From Rhodoferax sp. (GTDB lineage: Bacteria > Pseudomonadota > Gammaproteobacteria > Burkholderiales > Burkholderiaceae_C): a stretch of DNA of 64,000 nt. Positions 52,345-61,421 of the stretch are shown here, in pieces; position 1 is the stretch's first letter, and every line of letters starts with the position of its first letter. The stretch is from assembly GCA_019449595.1 (NCBI GenBank), contig JAGRPL010000004.1, positions 1,178,001 to 1,242,000 on the forward strand, written 5' to 3'. A program made the translations under genes and the position numbers. The notes under the pieces were generated by a model. It saw only the letters and a list, made by a program, of their open reading frames with translations, made no database searches and was not told where the DNA came from.

Positions 52345-54570
52345 CTAGCGGCGCCGGGCCGACCGCACACCACTGAGCTCCGCCACAATGCCCAGCACCT
52401 TGGTCAGACGCCCGGAATCGGCCACTTCCACGGTGAAGGTCATCCAGGCAATGCCGCGGATGGACTGGGTCTGCACCCCGATCACGTTCATCTTTTCCTT
52501 GGCAAACACCTCGGAAATGTCGCGCAGCAGCCCTTGCCGGTCGTTAGCCTCGATCGCCACGTCCACCGGGTAGACCGAGCCCACCCCTGCGGACGCGCCG
52601 CCCCACTCCACCTCGATCACGCGGTCGCCACTGCGGGTGACCATGTTGCGCAGGTTGGAGCAATCGGCCCGGTGCACGCTCACGCCCTTGCCCCGAGTGA
52701 CAAAACCGCAGATGGCGTCGGGTGGCGCCGGCTTGCAGCACTTGGCCAGCTGCGTCATCAACGAATCCACCCCCACCACCAGCACACCGCCCTTGGCGGC
52801 GTGACTGGGTACGCGGGGCTTCTTGAGCAGCACGAAATCATCTTGCGGTTGCGCTGGCTCGGGAGGGCGCAGCACGCTCTCGATGTTGCGCAAGGAAAAC
52901 TCGTCCTTGCCCACCACCTCGAACAACGCGTCGGCCGAATTGAAGCCCAGCTGCGATGCCAGATCGTCGAGCTTGATGGCAGTCTTGCCCTCGCGCTGCA
53001 GCAGTTTTTCCACCGCTTCGCGACCCTTGGCCACCGTCTCGCCCATGGCCTGGGCGTTGAACCAGGCGCGCACCTTGGCACGCGCCCGCGGGCTGGCCAG
53101 AAAGCCCAGCTCCGGGTTGAGCCAGTCACGCGACGGGCCGCCCTCCTTGGCCACCGTCACCTCCACGGTCTGGCCGTTCTTCAAGGGGGTGTTGAGCGGC
53201 ACCATGACGCCATCCACGCGCGCCCCGCGGCAGCGGTGGCCCAGGTTGGTGTGCACGCTGTAGGCAAAGTCCACCGCCGTGGCACCCTGGGGCAGCTCCA
53301 CAATGGCCGCATTGGGGGTCAGGACGTAAATGCGGTCTTCAAAGAAACCAGCGCCCTGCCCACCCGACAGATCGCGTTCCCAGGCCAGCAACTGGCGCAG
53401 CACGGCAATCTTGGCGTCATATTCACCGCTGGCCGACACCCCGGCGTAGCCCTTGGTGCCCGCCTCCTTGTAGGCCCAGTGGGCGGCCACGCCGTTTTCG
53501 GCATGGTCGTGCATGGCTTGGGTGCGCACCTGGATCTCGATGGGCTGGCCCGAGGCGTCCCGCACCACGGTGTGCAGCGACTGGTAACCGTTGGCCTTGG
53601 GCCGGGCAATGTAGTCGTCGAACTCATCGGCGACCGGAGTGAAATGGCTGTGCACCCAGCTCAGAGCGGCATAGCAATCCGGCACGGTGGGCACCACAAT
53701 GCGCAGGGCGCGAATGTCGTACACCTGCGCGAACCCCAGCGACTTGCCGCGCATCTTCTTGACAATGCTGTAGATGTGCTTGGGCCGCCCCTGCACGGTG
53801 GCCGCAATGCCCTGGCCGGCCAGGTCCGCCGCCAGCTGCAGGCGCAGCTTCTCCACCCGCGCCTCCCGCTCGGTGCGCTTTTCGTCCAGCAGGCGCGCCA
53901 CCTCCCGGTAGGTATCGGGCTCCAGGAAGCGAAAGGCCAGGTCTTCCATCTCCCACTTGATTTCCCAGATGCCCAGCCGGTTGGCCAGCGGCGCAAACAC
54001 CTGCAGGGCCTCGCTGGCCACCCCGGCAGGCACAGGCAGCTTGGTCGCCGCAAAATGCCGCAGGGTCTGCAGGCGCGAGGCCAGGCGCAGCATCACCACC
54101 CGCAAATCGCGCGAGAACGCCAGCAGCATCTTGCGCACACTCTCAGTCTGAGCCGCCACCGTCTGCGCCATGGGAATGGGCGTGCTGGCATGGCCGGCCG
54201 ACACCTGCGCCAGACGGGCCATGCGCTGCACGCGCACCAGCTTGGTGGTCTCCAGCGCCAGGTCGGCAAAGTTTTCGCCAAACGCCTTGGCAATGACTTC
54301 GTGCGGCTTGTTCAGGTGGTCACAGGCATACACCAGGTAGCTGGCCGCCTGCATGGCCTGCGATCCGCCAATGGTCTTGAGAATGGCGGCCACGGCGTCG
54401 GCGTGGGCCAGCACGTTTTCGCCGGTGTCCAGCGTCTGGCTGGCCAGCAGCGGCTCGGCAAAGGCGCGCGCGCGCGCCAGGGCATCCACCTGCTCGGGCA
54501 GGCTTTGCGCCGTGGCCGCGATCACCGGAGGCGGTGCGCTGGTGGAGTGTTCGGACGACGAACTTTTCAT
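52345..54570 (-). CDS. relA: (p)ppGpp synthetase, RelA type
   Basis: The 741-residue protein has an N-terminal HD-fold region without the HD catalytic pair (YLVYACDHLNKPHEV in place of HDVVEDT), so hydrolysis is likely lost. The synthetase follows with VYDIRALRIVVPTVPDCYAAL and FDDYIARPKANGYQSLHTVV, then a TGS domain (VDFAYSVHTNLGHRC), helical and zinc-finger regions (LAKCCKPAPPDAICGFVT) and an ACT domain (DRQGLLRDISEVFAKEKMNVIGV). It makes ppGpp at starved ribosomes. Confidence 0.93.
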   Translation of the reverse strand: MKSSSSEHSTSAPPPVIAATAQSLPEQVDALARARAFAEPLLASQTLDTGENVLAHADAVAAILKTIGGSQAMQAASYLVYACDHLNKPHEVIAKAFGENFADLALETTKLVRVQRMARLAQVSAGHASTPIPMAQTVAAQTESVRKMLLAFSRDLRVVMLRLASRLQTLRHFAATKLPVPAGVASEALQVFAPLANRLGIWEIKWEMEDLAFRFLEPDTYREVARLLDEKRTEREARVEKLRLQLAADLAGQGIAATVQGRPKHIYSIVKKMRGKSLGFAQVYDIRALRIVVPTVPDCYAALSWVHSHFTPVADEFDDYIARPKANGYQSLHTVVRDASGQPIEIQVRTQAMHDHAENGVAAHWAYKEAGTKGYAGVSASGEYDAKIAVLRQLLAWERDLSGGQGAGFFEDRIYVLTPNAAIVELPQGATAVDFAYSVHTNLGHRCRGARVDGVMVPLNTPLKNGQTVEVTVAKEGGPSRDWLNPELGFLASPRARAKVRAWFNAQAMGETVAKGREAVEKLLQREGKTAIKLDDLASQLGFNSADALFEVVGKDEFSLRNIESVLRPPEPAQPQDDFVLLKKPRVPSHAAKGGVLVVGVDSLMTQLAKCCKPAPPDAICGFVTRGKGVSVHRADCSNLRNMVTRSGDRVIEVEWGGASAGVGSVYPVDVAIEANDRQGLLRDISEVFAKEKMNVIGVQTQSIRGIAWMTFTVEVADSGRLTKVLGIVAELSGVRSARRR

Positions 54571-54579
54571 ACGTACGGT

Positions 54580-55476
54580 TCAGTCCAGCAAAAAAGAAGT
54601 TACAGCCTGCACCTGGTCGGCAGCAATCAGGGTCGGGGCATGGCCCACGCCGGCAAACTCCACCAGGCGCGCCTTGGGTCCGCGTTCGGTCATCTGGCGG
54701 GCGGTATCGCGGGACAACAAATCCGACTGGGCACCGCGCAACAGCAGCGTCTGCGCCTGAATGCCATCGTAAAGCTGCCACAACAGGGCTTCGCCCTGCA
54801 CGGCCGCCTCCTGCGTCATGGCACCAAATGGCACGGCAATGGCAGGGTCGTAATGCAAGGTGACCGCACCCGGCACACCGGCCACCGGCTTGACCATGTG
54901 ACGGGACAGTTCCAGCCACTGTGCCGGTGTATGCGGGCCAAAACTGCTGGAAATGGCCCACATGGCGTCGGCCGCCTGCTGCAGGGATGCAAACTGCAGC
55001 GCGCGCCCCAGGTAGGCGCCAATGCGCACAATGGCCTCCCACTGGATGCTGGGCCCCACATCGTTGAGAACCAGGCGGCGCACGGGCACCGGCAGGGGCA
55101 GCCCGGGTTGCCCGCAGACGGCCATGCCGATCAGCCCGCCCATGCTGGTGCCCACCCAGTCCAGCGTCTGCGGCTGCAGGTGGTGCAACAGCGCCAGCAT
55201 GTCGGCTGCATACAGGGGCACCTGGTAGCCCTGCGGGTCCTGCAGCCAGTCGCTCTGGCCGCGCCCCGCCACATCGGGGCAAATCACCCGGATGGCTCCG
55301 CCGGCCCGTGCCACCAGCGCCTGCGCCAGCACGTCAAAATCCCGCCCCTGGCGGGACAGGCCATGCACGCACACCACCACATGCCCCGCCTGCGGGTCGC
55401 CCCACGCCCAGTACGCCATGCGGTGGCCGGCGCCTCCGTCAGGGCAATGCAGATAATTCAGGGTGGGTTCAGCCAT
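54580..55476 (-). CDS. Alpha/beta hydrolase
   Basis: The 298-residue protein has the alpha/beta hydrolase fold. The oxyanion segment is HVVVCVHGLSRQGRDF and the nucleophile elbow is GTSMGGLIG. The catalytic His is in VEFAGVGHAPTLIA near the end. The substrate is unknown; a CoA-thioester or esterase role would fit next to 3-hydroxybutyrate dehydrogenase. The start is 9 bases downstream of the previous gene's start region and divergent from bdhA. Confidence 0.85.
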   Translation of the reverse strand: MAEPTLNYLHCPDGGAGHRMAYWAWGDPQAGHVVVCVHGLSRQGRDFDVLAQALVARAGGAIRVICPDVAGRGQSDWLQDPQGYQVPLYAADMLALLHHLQPQTLDWVGTSMGGLIGMAVCGQPGLPLPVPVRRLVLNDVGPSIQWEAIVRIGAYLGRALQFASLQQAADAMWAISSSFGPHTPAQWLELSRHMVKPVAGVPGAVTLHYDPAIAVPFGAMTQEAAVQGEALLWQLYDGIQAQTLLLRGAQSDLLSRDTARQMTERGPKARLVEFAGVGHAPTLIAADQVQAVTSFLLD

Positions 55477-55548
55477 GGTGCGCGCTTGGTTTGATAATAC
55501 GACTACATCCTAATTGAATCGTCACCCCTTTTTTTTGAAAGCGACGCC

Positions 55549-56319
55549 ATGCTCCAAGGTAAAACTGCCCTCGTGACCGGATCGACCAGTGGCATTGGAT
55601 TGGGAATTGCCAAGGCGCTGGCCGCGCAGGGCGCCAACATCGTCCTGAACGGCTTTGGCGACGTGGAGGGCCCCAAGGCGGCCATCGCCGCGCTGGGGGT
55701 GCAGGTGGCCTACCACGGCGCCGACATGAGCAAACCCGCCGAGATTGAAGCCATGCTGCAGTACGCTGCGCATACCTTTGGCGGGGTCGACATTCTGGTC
55801 AACAACGCCGGCATCCAGCATGTGGCCCGGATCGAGAATTTCCCCGTGGAGCGCTGGGACGCCATCATGGCCATCAACCTCTCCAGCGCCTTCCACGCCA
55901 CCCGGCTGGCCCTGCCGGCCATGCTGGCCAAGAACTGGGGCCGCATCATCAACGTGGCTTCGGTCCACGGCCTGGTGGCCTCGGCGGAGAAATCCGCCTA
56001 CGTGGCCGCCAAGCACGGCGTAGTGGGCTTGACCAAGGTCACCGCGCTGGAAAACGCCACCACCGGCGTGACCTGCAACGCCATCTGCCCCGGATGGGTG
56101 CTGACCCCCCTGGTGCAAAAGCAGGTGGACGCCAAGGCCGCCGCGCAAGGCATCAGCAACGCGGAAGCCACCAAGCAACTGCTGGGCGAAAAAGAACCCT
56201 CCCTGCAGTTCACCACCCCCGAGGAATTGGGCGCTTTGGCGGTGTTCTTCTGCTCGCCCGCCGGCAACAATGTGCGCGGCGTGGCATGGAACATGGATGG
56301 CGGCTGGGCGGCCCAGTAA
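55549..56319 (+). CDS. 3-hydroxybutyrate dehydrogenase
   Basis: The 256-residue short-chain dehydrogenase has TGSTSGIGLGIAKAL as NAD site, NNAGIQHVARIENFP and the catalytic SVHGLVASAEKSAYVAAKHG (Ser, Tyr, Lys). The phrase CNAICPGWVLTPLVQKQVD is typical of D-beta-hydroxybutyrate dehydrogenases. It oxidises 3-hydroxybutyrate released from PHB to acetoacetate. It ends 11 bases before the convergent kinase gene. Confidence 0.9.
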   Translation: MLQGKTALVTGSTSGIGLGIAKALAAQGANIVLNGFGDVEGPKAAIAALGVQVAYHGADMSKPAEIEAMLQYAAHTFGGVDILVNNAGIQHVARIENFPVERWDAIMAINLSSAFHATRLALPAMLAKNWGRIINVASVHGLVASAEKSAYVAAKHGVVGLTKVTALENATTGVTCNAICPGWVLTPLVQKQVDAKAAAQGISNAEATKQLLGEKEPSLQFTTPEELGALAVFFCSPAGNNVRGVAWNMDGGWAAQ

Positions 56320-56330
56320 GCCCCGACGAT

Positions 56331-58799
56331 TCAGCTCGACTGCTTGAACGCCATCACGGCCTGGTTGCGCAGAGTGCGCAGCAAGGCCAGTTCCTTGTCG
56401 TCCAGTTCCAGCGCGCCACGCGTGTTTTTGTCGGCGTAGATCAGACCGAACGGTGCGCCCTTGATCAGCAGGGGCAACAGCAGAAAAGTGGGCGCATTGA
56501 TGCCTTTGCGGTACCACTCGGGCAGGCGCTGCACGATGCGCGCCTCGGTGGCGTCGCTGATCATGGTGTCCGAGCCCTTTTCGCAGACCACGGCAAACAG
56601 GTCAGGCGTGGCCGATTTGAGCGGCACCCGGAACCCCTTGACGTATTGCTCTACGCCCTGGCCCAGACCAAACCGTCCGCTCATCATCTCGGTCTTGGCG
56701 TCGCGCATGCAAAAAATAATGTGATCGAACTCCATGGCGCGGTACATGGTTTCCAGGATCATGCGCAGCACGTCGCTGAGCTTGAAGTCTTCCACCATGG
56801 CATTGGTGATGTCCTGGATGCCCGCCGCCAGCGTGTCGGCCACCTGGCTGCTCTTGGGTTGCAGCGCCGTCACCTGATCCAGCGAAGCGGGCGTGGTGGC
56901 GTGCAGCTCAAAGCGCCCCAGGTTGGCGTCGGTATCGGGTTCGGCCAGCAGGGCCAGGCTGGCCTGCGGGTCGGGTGCCTTCAGCAGTTTGGAAGCCCCC
57001 GAACCGGGCGCAACCCGGATTTCCATCACCCCCGCGGTGTCGATCAGTTTCTGGCGCGCCTTCGCAATCGCGGCCTGCACCGCTTTGGGGTTGGCGCCTA
57101 TGGTGCGGGCGTACTTGCGGGTTACCTCGGCCATGCGGGTCGCCACCTGGTCGGGCTCGCTGTGCAAAAGCACGTCGGCCATTTCATTGGAGGCCTGTGC
57201 GATCCAGCGGATGCGTTCGGTGGAGTCGGCCGGTGAAACCAGCGGCGGCGCACCGGAAGGCTTGCGCATGCAGCGCTGGATGCTGGCCGGCAGGCCCCAC
57301 GCCTTGGCAATGCCCAGGCCCAGGTCTTCAAAGGTCATGCCCAGCACGTTGGAGGATGCCGCCGTTTCGGTCAAGGGCTCACGGCGCGACTGCATCAGGC
57401 TGCGCACGCGGCTGGCCTCTTCGGGAAAGTAATACTGCACCAGCAGCCGCCCCAGGTTCTGGAACATGGCGCCAATAAACGCTTCTTCGCTTTCGCGCTG
57501 GACCGGGCACAGTTCGCTCCCGATGGTGCCCGCCATCAGCGAGCGCAAAAATTCCTCGCGCAACTGCGCGGCATGTGCCTTGTCCTGCATGTGCTCCAGC
57601 AGCACCAGGCTGAGCGCCATGTTGCGGATGCCATTGAAGCCCACCAGCGTGACCGCCCGGGACACGGTGCTGATACTGCCGCCGCGCGCATAGTGCGCGC
57701 TGTTGACCAGCCGCAGCAGCTTGTTGGTCAGCGCGACGTCCTTGAGGATTTCGTTGGTGACGCTGTTGACGCTTTCGGTGTCGGAAGCGGCCATGCTCTG
57801 GATGCGCACCACCGAATCCGACAGCGCCGGAAAATCGCTCTTGTGGCGCATGCGGCGCAGCAGGAAATCCAGCGTTCCGCTGTTGGCGGCCGTGGCGCCG
57901 GCGGCGTCCACCGCACTGTCAGCGGCTGGCTTGGCCCACTCCTGCAGCGCGCTGCGAAAAGCCTGGGCGCTGGCAAACCGCTGGGACGTGTCGCGTGCCA
58001 GTGCTCGCGTGACGATGGCGCGCAGGCCGTCATCCACGTCTGCGCCCAAGCCGGGCGGCAACATGAGCTGCTCGTGCACCACGCGGTACACGGCCCGGTA
58101 GGGGTCGCGCTCCGCAATGAGGGGCTTGCCCATGAGCATCTCAGCCAGCACCACTCCGGCGGAAAAAATGTCCATGGAGGCCGCCGGCGCAGCGCCGTTG
58201 GCGGCTTCGGGCGAGAGATAACCAATGGTCCCGCCACTGGACACATCCGGCTCGGTACTGTTGCGGTCCCGGATGCGCGCCGCGATGCCAAAGTCCATTA
58301 CCCGGGCACGCCCGGCCGAGTCCACCAGGACGTTGGAGGGTTTGAGGTCGCGGTGGATCACGCCAGCGGCGTGGGCCACGGCCACGGCATCCAGCACGTC
58401 CAGCATCAGCGTCACAGCCTCGGTCGCCGGCAGGGCACCCCGCTGGCGGATAAGCTGGTCCAAGGTGTTTCCGGCTACGTATTCGAACACCAGGTAGGGC
58501 TGCCGGTCCTGGATGTCAGCCTCGTACACCGGAACAATGTTGGGATGGGTGACACGCCCCACGCTGCGGGCTTCCTGCAGCCATTGCGCCACCGCCTGGT
58601 CGTCAGACACGCTGGACGGACGCATCACCTTGATCGCCACCTCCCGCTCCAGGCGGGGGTCAAAGGCCAGCCACACGGTGGACTGCGCCCCTTGCCCCAG
58701 AACCCTGCGCAATTCAAACCGCCCCAGGGTGTCGGACACACGCAGGGCGCCCGTGGCCAACGACGGTCGGCTGTTCGCAAAAATAGGGAATTCAGACAT
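56331..58799 (-). CDS. Ser/Thr protein kinase with HDOD and GAF domains
   Basis: The 822-residue protein has a eukaryotic-type kinase (about residues 27-290) with VLGQGAQSTVWLAFD, VAIKVM, HRDLKPSNVLVD, VMDFGIA and the activation segment GTIGYLSPEAANG. An HDOD domain (about 315-515) follows and a GAF-like domain (about 650-815), with LPTFLLLPLLIKGAPFGLIYAD. No membrane segment is present. It likely integrates a ligand or redox signal with phosphorylation. The target is unknown. Confidence 0.9.
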   Translation of the reverse strand: MSEFPIFANSRPSLATGALRVSDTLGRFELRRVLGQGAQSTVWLAFDPRLEREVAIKVMRPSSVSDDQAVAQWLQEARSVGRVTHPNIVPVYEADIQDRQPYLVFEYVAGNTLDQLIRQRGALPATEAVTLMLDVLDAVAVAHAAGVIHRDLKPSNVLVDSAGRARVMDFGIAARIRDRNSTEPDVSSGGTIGYLSPEAANGAAPAASMDIFSAGVVLAEMLMGKPLIAERDPYRAVYRVVHEQLMLPPGLGADVDDGLRAIVTRALARDTSQRFASAQAFRSALQEWAKPAADSAVDAAGATAANSGTLDFLLRRMRHKSDFPALSDSVVRIQSMAASDTESVNSVTNEILKDVALTNKLLRLVNSAHYARGGSISTVSRAVTLVGFNGIRNMALSLVLLEHMQDKAHAAQLREEFLRSLMAGTIGSELCPVQRESEEAFIGAMFQNLGRLLVQYYFPEEASRVRSLMQSRREPLTETAASSNVLGMTFEDLGLGIAKAWGLPASIQRCMRKPSGAPPLVSPADSTERIRWIAQASNEMADVLLHSEPDQVATRMAEVTRKYARTIGANPKAVQAAIAKARQKLIDTAGVMEIRVAPGSGASKLLKAPDPQASLALLAEPDTDANLGRFELHATTPASLDQVTALQPKSSQVADTLAAGIQDITNAMVEDFKLSDVLRMILETMYRAMEFDHIIFCMRDAKTEMMSGRFGLGQGVEQYVKGFRVPLKSATPDLFAVVCEKGSDTMISDATEARIVQRLPEWYRKGINAPTFLLLPLLIKGAPFGLIYADKNTRGALELDDKELALLRTLRNQAVMAFKQSS

Positions 58800-58897
58800 G
58801 CTCAGGCGGTATTACGGAGGCGGTCCATTTTCTGGATCATGTGCCCAAGTATGACACCGACCGGGCCCGTCCGCGCTGACACGGTGCGCTTATCGGA

Positions 58898-60184
58898 CTA
58901 GGGGAAACACGCCTGTGCCTGCGCCTTTTCACGCCCCGCCCGCGCGCGCCACCAGGCCCCCAGGCGACCCGGTGCATGGAACACGGATGCCTGCACCCGC
59001 TCCTGCCAGCGCTGGTGCCAGTCGCGTGCCTGCCGGCCCATGAGCGACCAGTCGGGTTCCGCCTGCTGCAGGGTGTTGAAAAAGGCGGCTTCCAGGCCGT
59101 CGCGCTCCACTCGCAAGAGCTCCCGCAGCCCCGCATCAAACAGGGCCCGCTGGTGCACGGGCTCAAAACGCGACCACAGGCAATCCCCGACACGGCTGCC
59201 ACTGGCCACCACGGGGCCGCCCGGCTGCCCCGGCTCCAGCGGCACCGGCTGGAAAAGGGACAGGCAGGGAGCCGAGGTGCCTGTGGCCGCCACGCGCGGG
59301 CCGCTGTCTGGCGCCAGGCGAGCGATCAGGGAGGCCGTGGTCTGCGACGGACGCAGCAGGCTGCCCGCATGCAGGCACACCTGACGATTGTCGTGGGCGG
59401 AGAAGTCATCCGCGTGGCGTCCGTGGTCCCGCAAGCGGGCGGCCAGTGCGGCCCAGCCCGGCTCCAGACCGCAGGCGATGGCGTCGGTATTGAGGGCACG
59501 GCGCCGGTGGGCACCGCCCACAAAGGCGTACAGGCGGGTGTCAAACGCCTGGGCGAAGTTGAAGTCCCCGCGGCCACTCCAGCAGCCCAGCCGCTTGGCC
59601 TCGTCTGGCAGGCCCGGGCTGCACAGATCGAACTCGGTGGTCAGCGAATAGCAGTTGGAAAGCGCCCAGGCCTGGACTTTCTTGGCGGCCCACAAGCGGC
59701 CGGCAGTCTCCAGCACCCACCCTTCGTGCGGATCGGCGATCAGGAAACTGTTGTCGTAGCGAAAGCCCTTGTCGCGGTAACCTGCCGGCCCCCCCTGTCC
59801 ATGCTGCTGGAGGTGCCAGACGATGACGTCCAGAGCCTCTCGCGCCGTGCCGCCGCGCTCCAGCCCCAGCCGCAGCAGGTCCATGCCCAGCAAGGCCTGG
59901 CCGTGGCGATCCACCAGCCGGCTGAAGACCGCTTCATTGCCAATGGCAACGCCCTGGGTATTGACGCCCATTTCGCCACCCCACAGCCACGAGGGCTGCG
60001 ACAACAGCACGCCATGGCGGCGACTCTGCTGGGCGACCGTGAGGTAGGTGGCATCCACCGTGGCCGGACCATCGCCCTGGGCCGGCGGCAGCCACACCAG
60101 CGCCTGGGGTTCATCCGGTTCGCGGTCGCTGTTCTTGGCGAACCAACTGACGCCGTCTTTGTGGATGAAGAGCGTGTCGCACAT
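58898..60184 (-). CDS. Secernin/C69-family N-terminal nucleophile hydrolase
   Basis: The 428-residue protein starts MCDTLFIHKDGVSWFAKNSD, with a Cys at position 2 that becomes the N-terminal nucleophile. NSDREPDEPQ and GVAIGNEAVFSR are secernin/C69 family phrases. It is likely a dipeptidase or amidase. It has no signal peptide, so it acts in the cytoplasm. Confidence 0.82.
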   Translation of the reverse strand: MCDTLFIHKDGVSWFAKNSDREPDEPQALVWLPPAQGDGPATVDATYLTVAQQSRRHGVLLSQPSWLWGGEMGVNTQGVAIGNEAVFSRLVDRHGQALLGMDLLRLGLERGGTAREALDVIVWHLQQHGQGGPAGYRDKGFRYDNSFLIADPHEGWVLETAGRLWAAKKVQAWALSNCYSLTTEFDLCSPGLPDEAKRLGCWSGRGDFNFAQAFDTRLYAFVGGAHRRRALNTDAIACGLEPGWAALAARLRDHGRHADDFSAHDNRQVCLHAGSLLRPSQTTASLIARLAPDSGPRVAATGTSAPCLSLFQPVPLEPGQPGGPVVASGSRVGDCLWSRFEPVHQRALFDAGLRELLRVERDGLEAAFFNTLQQAEPDWSLMGRQARDWHQRWQERVQASVFHAPGRLGAWWRARAGREKAQAQACFP

Positions 60185-60199
60185 GGGCGCTATCTCTAT

Positions 60200-60910
60200 C
60201 TATTTGAGTTGCACGCTGCCCGAGACGCTGACCACGACCGACGTCTTGCCCGCCTCCAACGGCACCGGGGCATCGGAGGCCAGAGTCTTCATCTCCGCTG
60301 CCATGAACCGCGGGCGGGGTCCCACGTTCTGGTCGTTGGCGCTGACGGACACCTGGCGCAGGGCATAGCCCCCGAAGCCGAAGCTGTGCGCGATGTCATT
60401 GGCCTTCACCTTGAACCGGTCAATGGCCATCTCCTGAGCCTGCGCCTCGACCCGGCTGCGCGCTTCACGGCTGAGGCTGAAGGCTGTGCTGCTGATGGTC
60501 AGTGTCTGGATCTTGCCCGCCGCCGCCCCGATGCGCACAAAGTCACGCCCCTCCAGCACCAGCTCGGCACTGCCCACCCAGCCGGTGATCTTGCCGTCGC
60601 GCCCGTAGCGCGGCTGCAGACTGAAAGCCCCCGTGCGAACCTCCATGGCACCGGTTTGCTCCGTCTTTCTGGCTTCTGCCAGCGCCGTCTCCAGTGCCTG
60701 GCGCACCTGGGCCTGCACCGCCCCGGGGTCGGCGCCGTCCCGGGTGCTGCCCAGGGTGACGGTCAGCAAATCCTGCTGCACGTCCACCACACCGCTGGAC
60801 GCCAGCTGCACGACATTGTGCGGCTCTAACGGACTGGAAATCTGAGAAAAAACGCCGCCAGAAGCCGTCAGCACTGCGCAGACAGCTAGCAATTTAATAG
60901 CAATATTCAC
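60200..60910 (-). CDS. Periplasmic SIMPL-domain (DUF541) protein
   Basis: The 236-residue protein has a signal peptide (MNIAIKLLAVCAVLTASGGVFS) and a SIMPL domain with LTVTLGSTRDGADPGAVQAQVRQAL, FSLQPRYGRDGKITGWVGSAEL and the end VSVSGSVQL. The function of this widespread periplasmic family is not settled. The DNA of the signal peptide start reads GCTATTAAATTGCTAGC, a partial palindrome like the family's intergenic repeat. Confidence 0.85.
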   Translation of the reverse strand: MNIAIKLLAVCAVLTASGGVFSQISSPLEPHNVVQLASSGVVDVQQDLLTVTLGSTRDGADPGAVQAQVRQALETALAEARKTEQTGAMEVRTGAFSLQPRYGRDGKITGWVGSAELVLEGRDFVRIGAAAGKIQTLTISSTAFSLSREARSRVEAQAQEMAIDRFKVKANDIAHSFGFGGYALRQVSVSANDQNVGPRPRFMAAEMKTLASDAPVPLEAGKTSVVVSVSGSVQLK

Positions 60911-60958
60911 TAAAGAACTCCCATGAAAATGATCTGCTGGAACCCTGCGCTCCCCTCT

Positions 60959-61267
60959 TCAGGGAAGCGGCCGCGCCCCCGGTTGTTGCTGGCGCAGCTG
61001 CTCGCGCAATTGCGCGCGTTCCTGCGGGCTGAGTTGGCGCGCCGCGCCGGAGGCGGCGCCGGGCTGGGCGCGGGCGTCGCGCTGGCTCTGCAACACCTCG
61101 CGCAAAGCGGCCCGCCGCTGCTGCGCATTGGTGGCGCCCTCCGCGTGTACTGCATGCACCGCTTCCGCGGTTCTGGCACGTTCGCCGGCGTCCGGCTGGG
61201 CCTGTGCCGCCGCAACGGCCATGCCGACGGACAGGAAAATGACACTGCGTTTGAACATGACGGTCAT
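60959..61267 (-). CDS. Small secreted Gln/Arg-rich protein
   Basis: The 102-residue protein has a signal peptide (MTVMFKRSVIFLSVGMAVAAAQA) and a mature part rich in Gln, Ala and Arg with LREVLQSQRDARAQPG and LSPQERAQLREQLRQQQPG. No family is recognised; small periplasmic proteins of this kind occur beside two-component genes. The true start may be 9 bases later (MFKRS). It is divergent from the response regulator. Confidence 0.65.
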   Translation of the reverse strand: MTVMFKRSVIFLSVGMAVAAAQAQPDAGERARTAEAVHAVHAEGATNAQQRRAALREVLQSQRDARAQPGAASGAARQLSPQERAQLREQLRQQQPGARPLP

Positions 61268-61328
61268 AACGGCCTCCCACACACCCTGGTTCACATTGTT
61301 GGAGGCCGGTTGAAATTGCGCCGCCCAT

Positions 61329-61409
61329 ATTTGTAACATTGTGTCAACTAATCTCCCCTGGCACCAGCACAAGGTCGCCAAGCCGCGCAAAATCGCACTT
61401 GTTACAAAT
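61329..61409. promoter_or_regulatory. Inverted repeat pair ATTTGTAACA / TGTTACAAAT
   Basis: Two 10-base sites face each other, at 61329-61338 and 61400-61409, in the divergent region before the response regulator. The second is 12 bases from its start codon. They may be binding sites for autoregulation. Confidence 0.45.
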
Positions 61410-61421
61410 TCATCCGATCCT

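Noticed and set aside
52534-55494. 986-residue plus-strand frame opposite relA and the hydrolase
   Set aside because: Very long but His/Arg/Gly/Gln-rich and antisense to two proteins with full catalytic motifs; typical of high-GC shadows.
58976-60829. 617-residue plus-strand frame opposite the C69-like and SIMPL genes
   Set aside because: Antisense shadow over two genes with clear family motifs.
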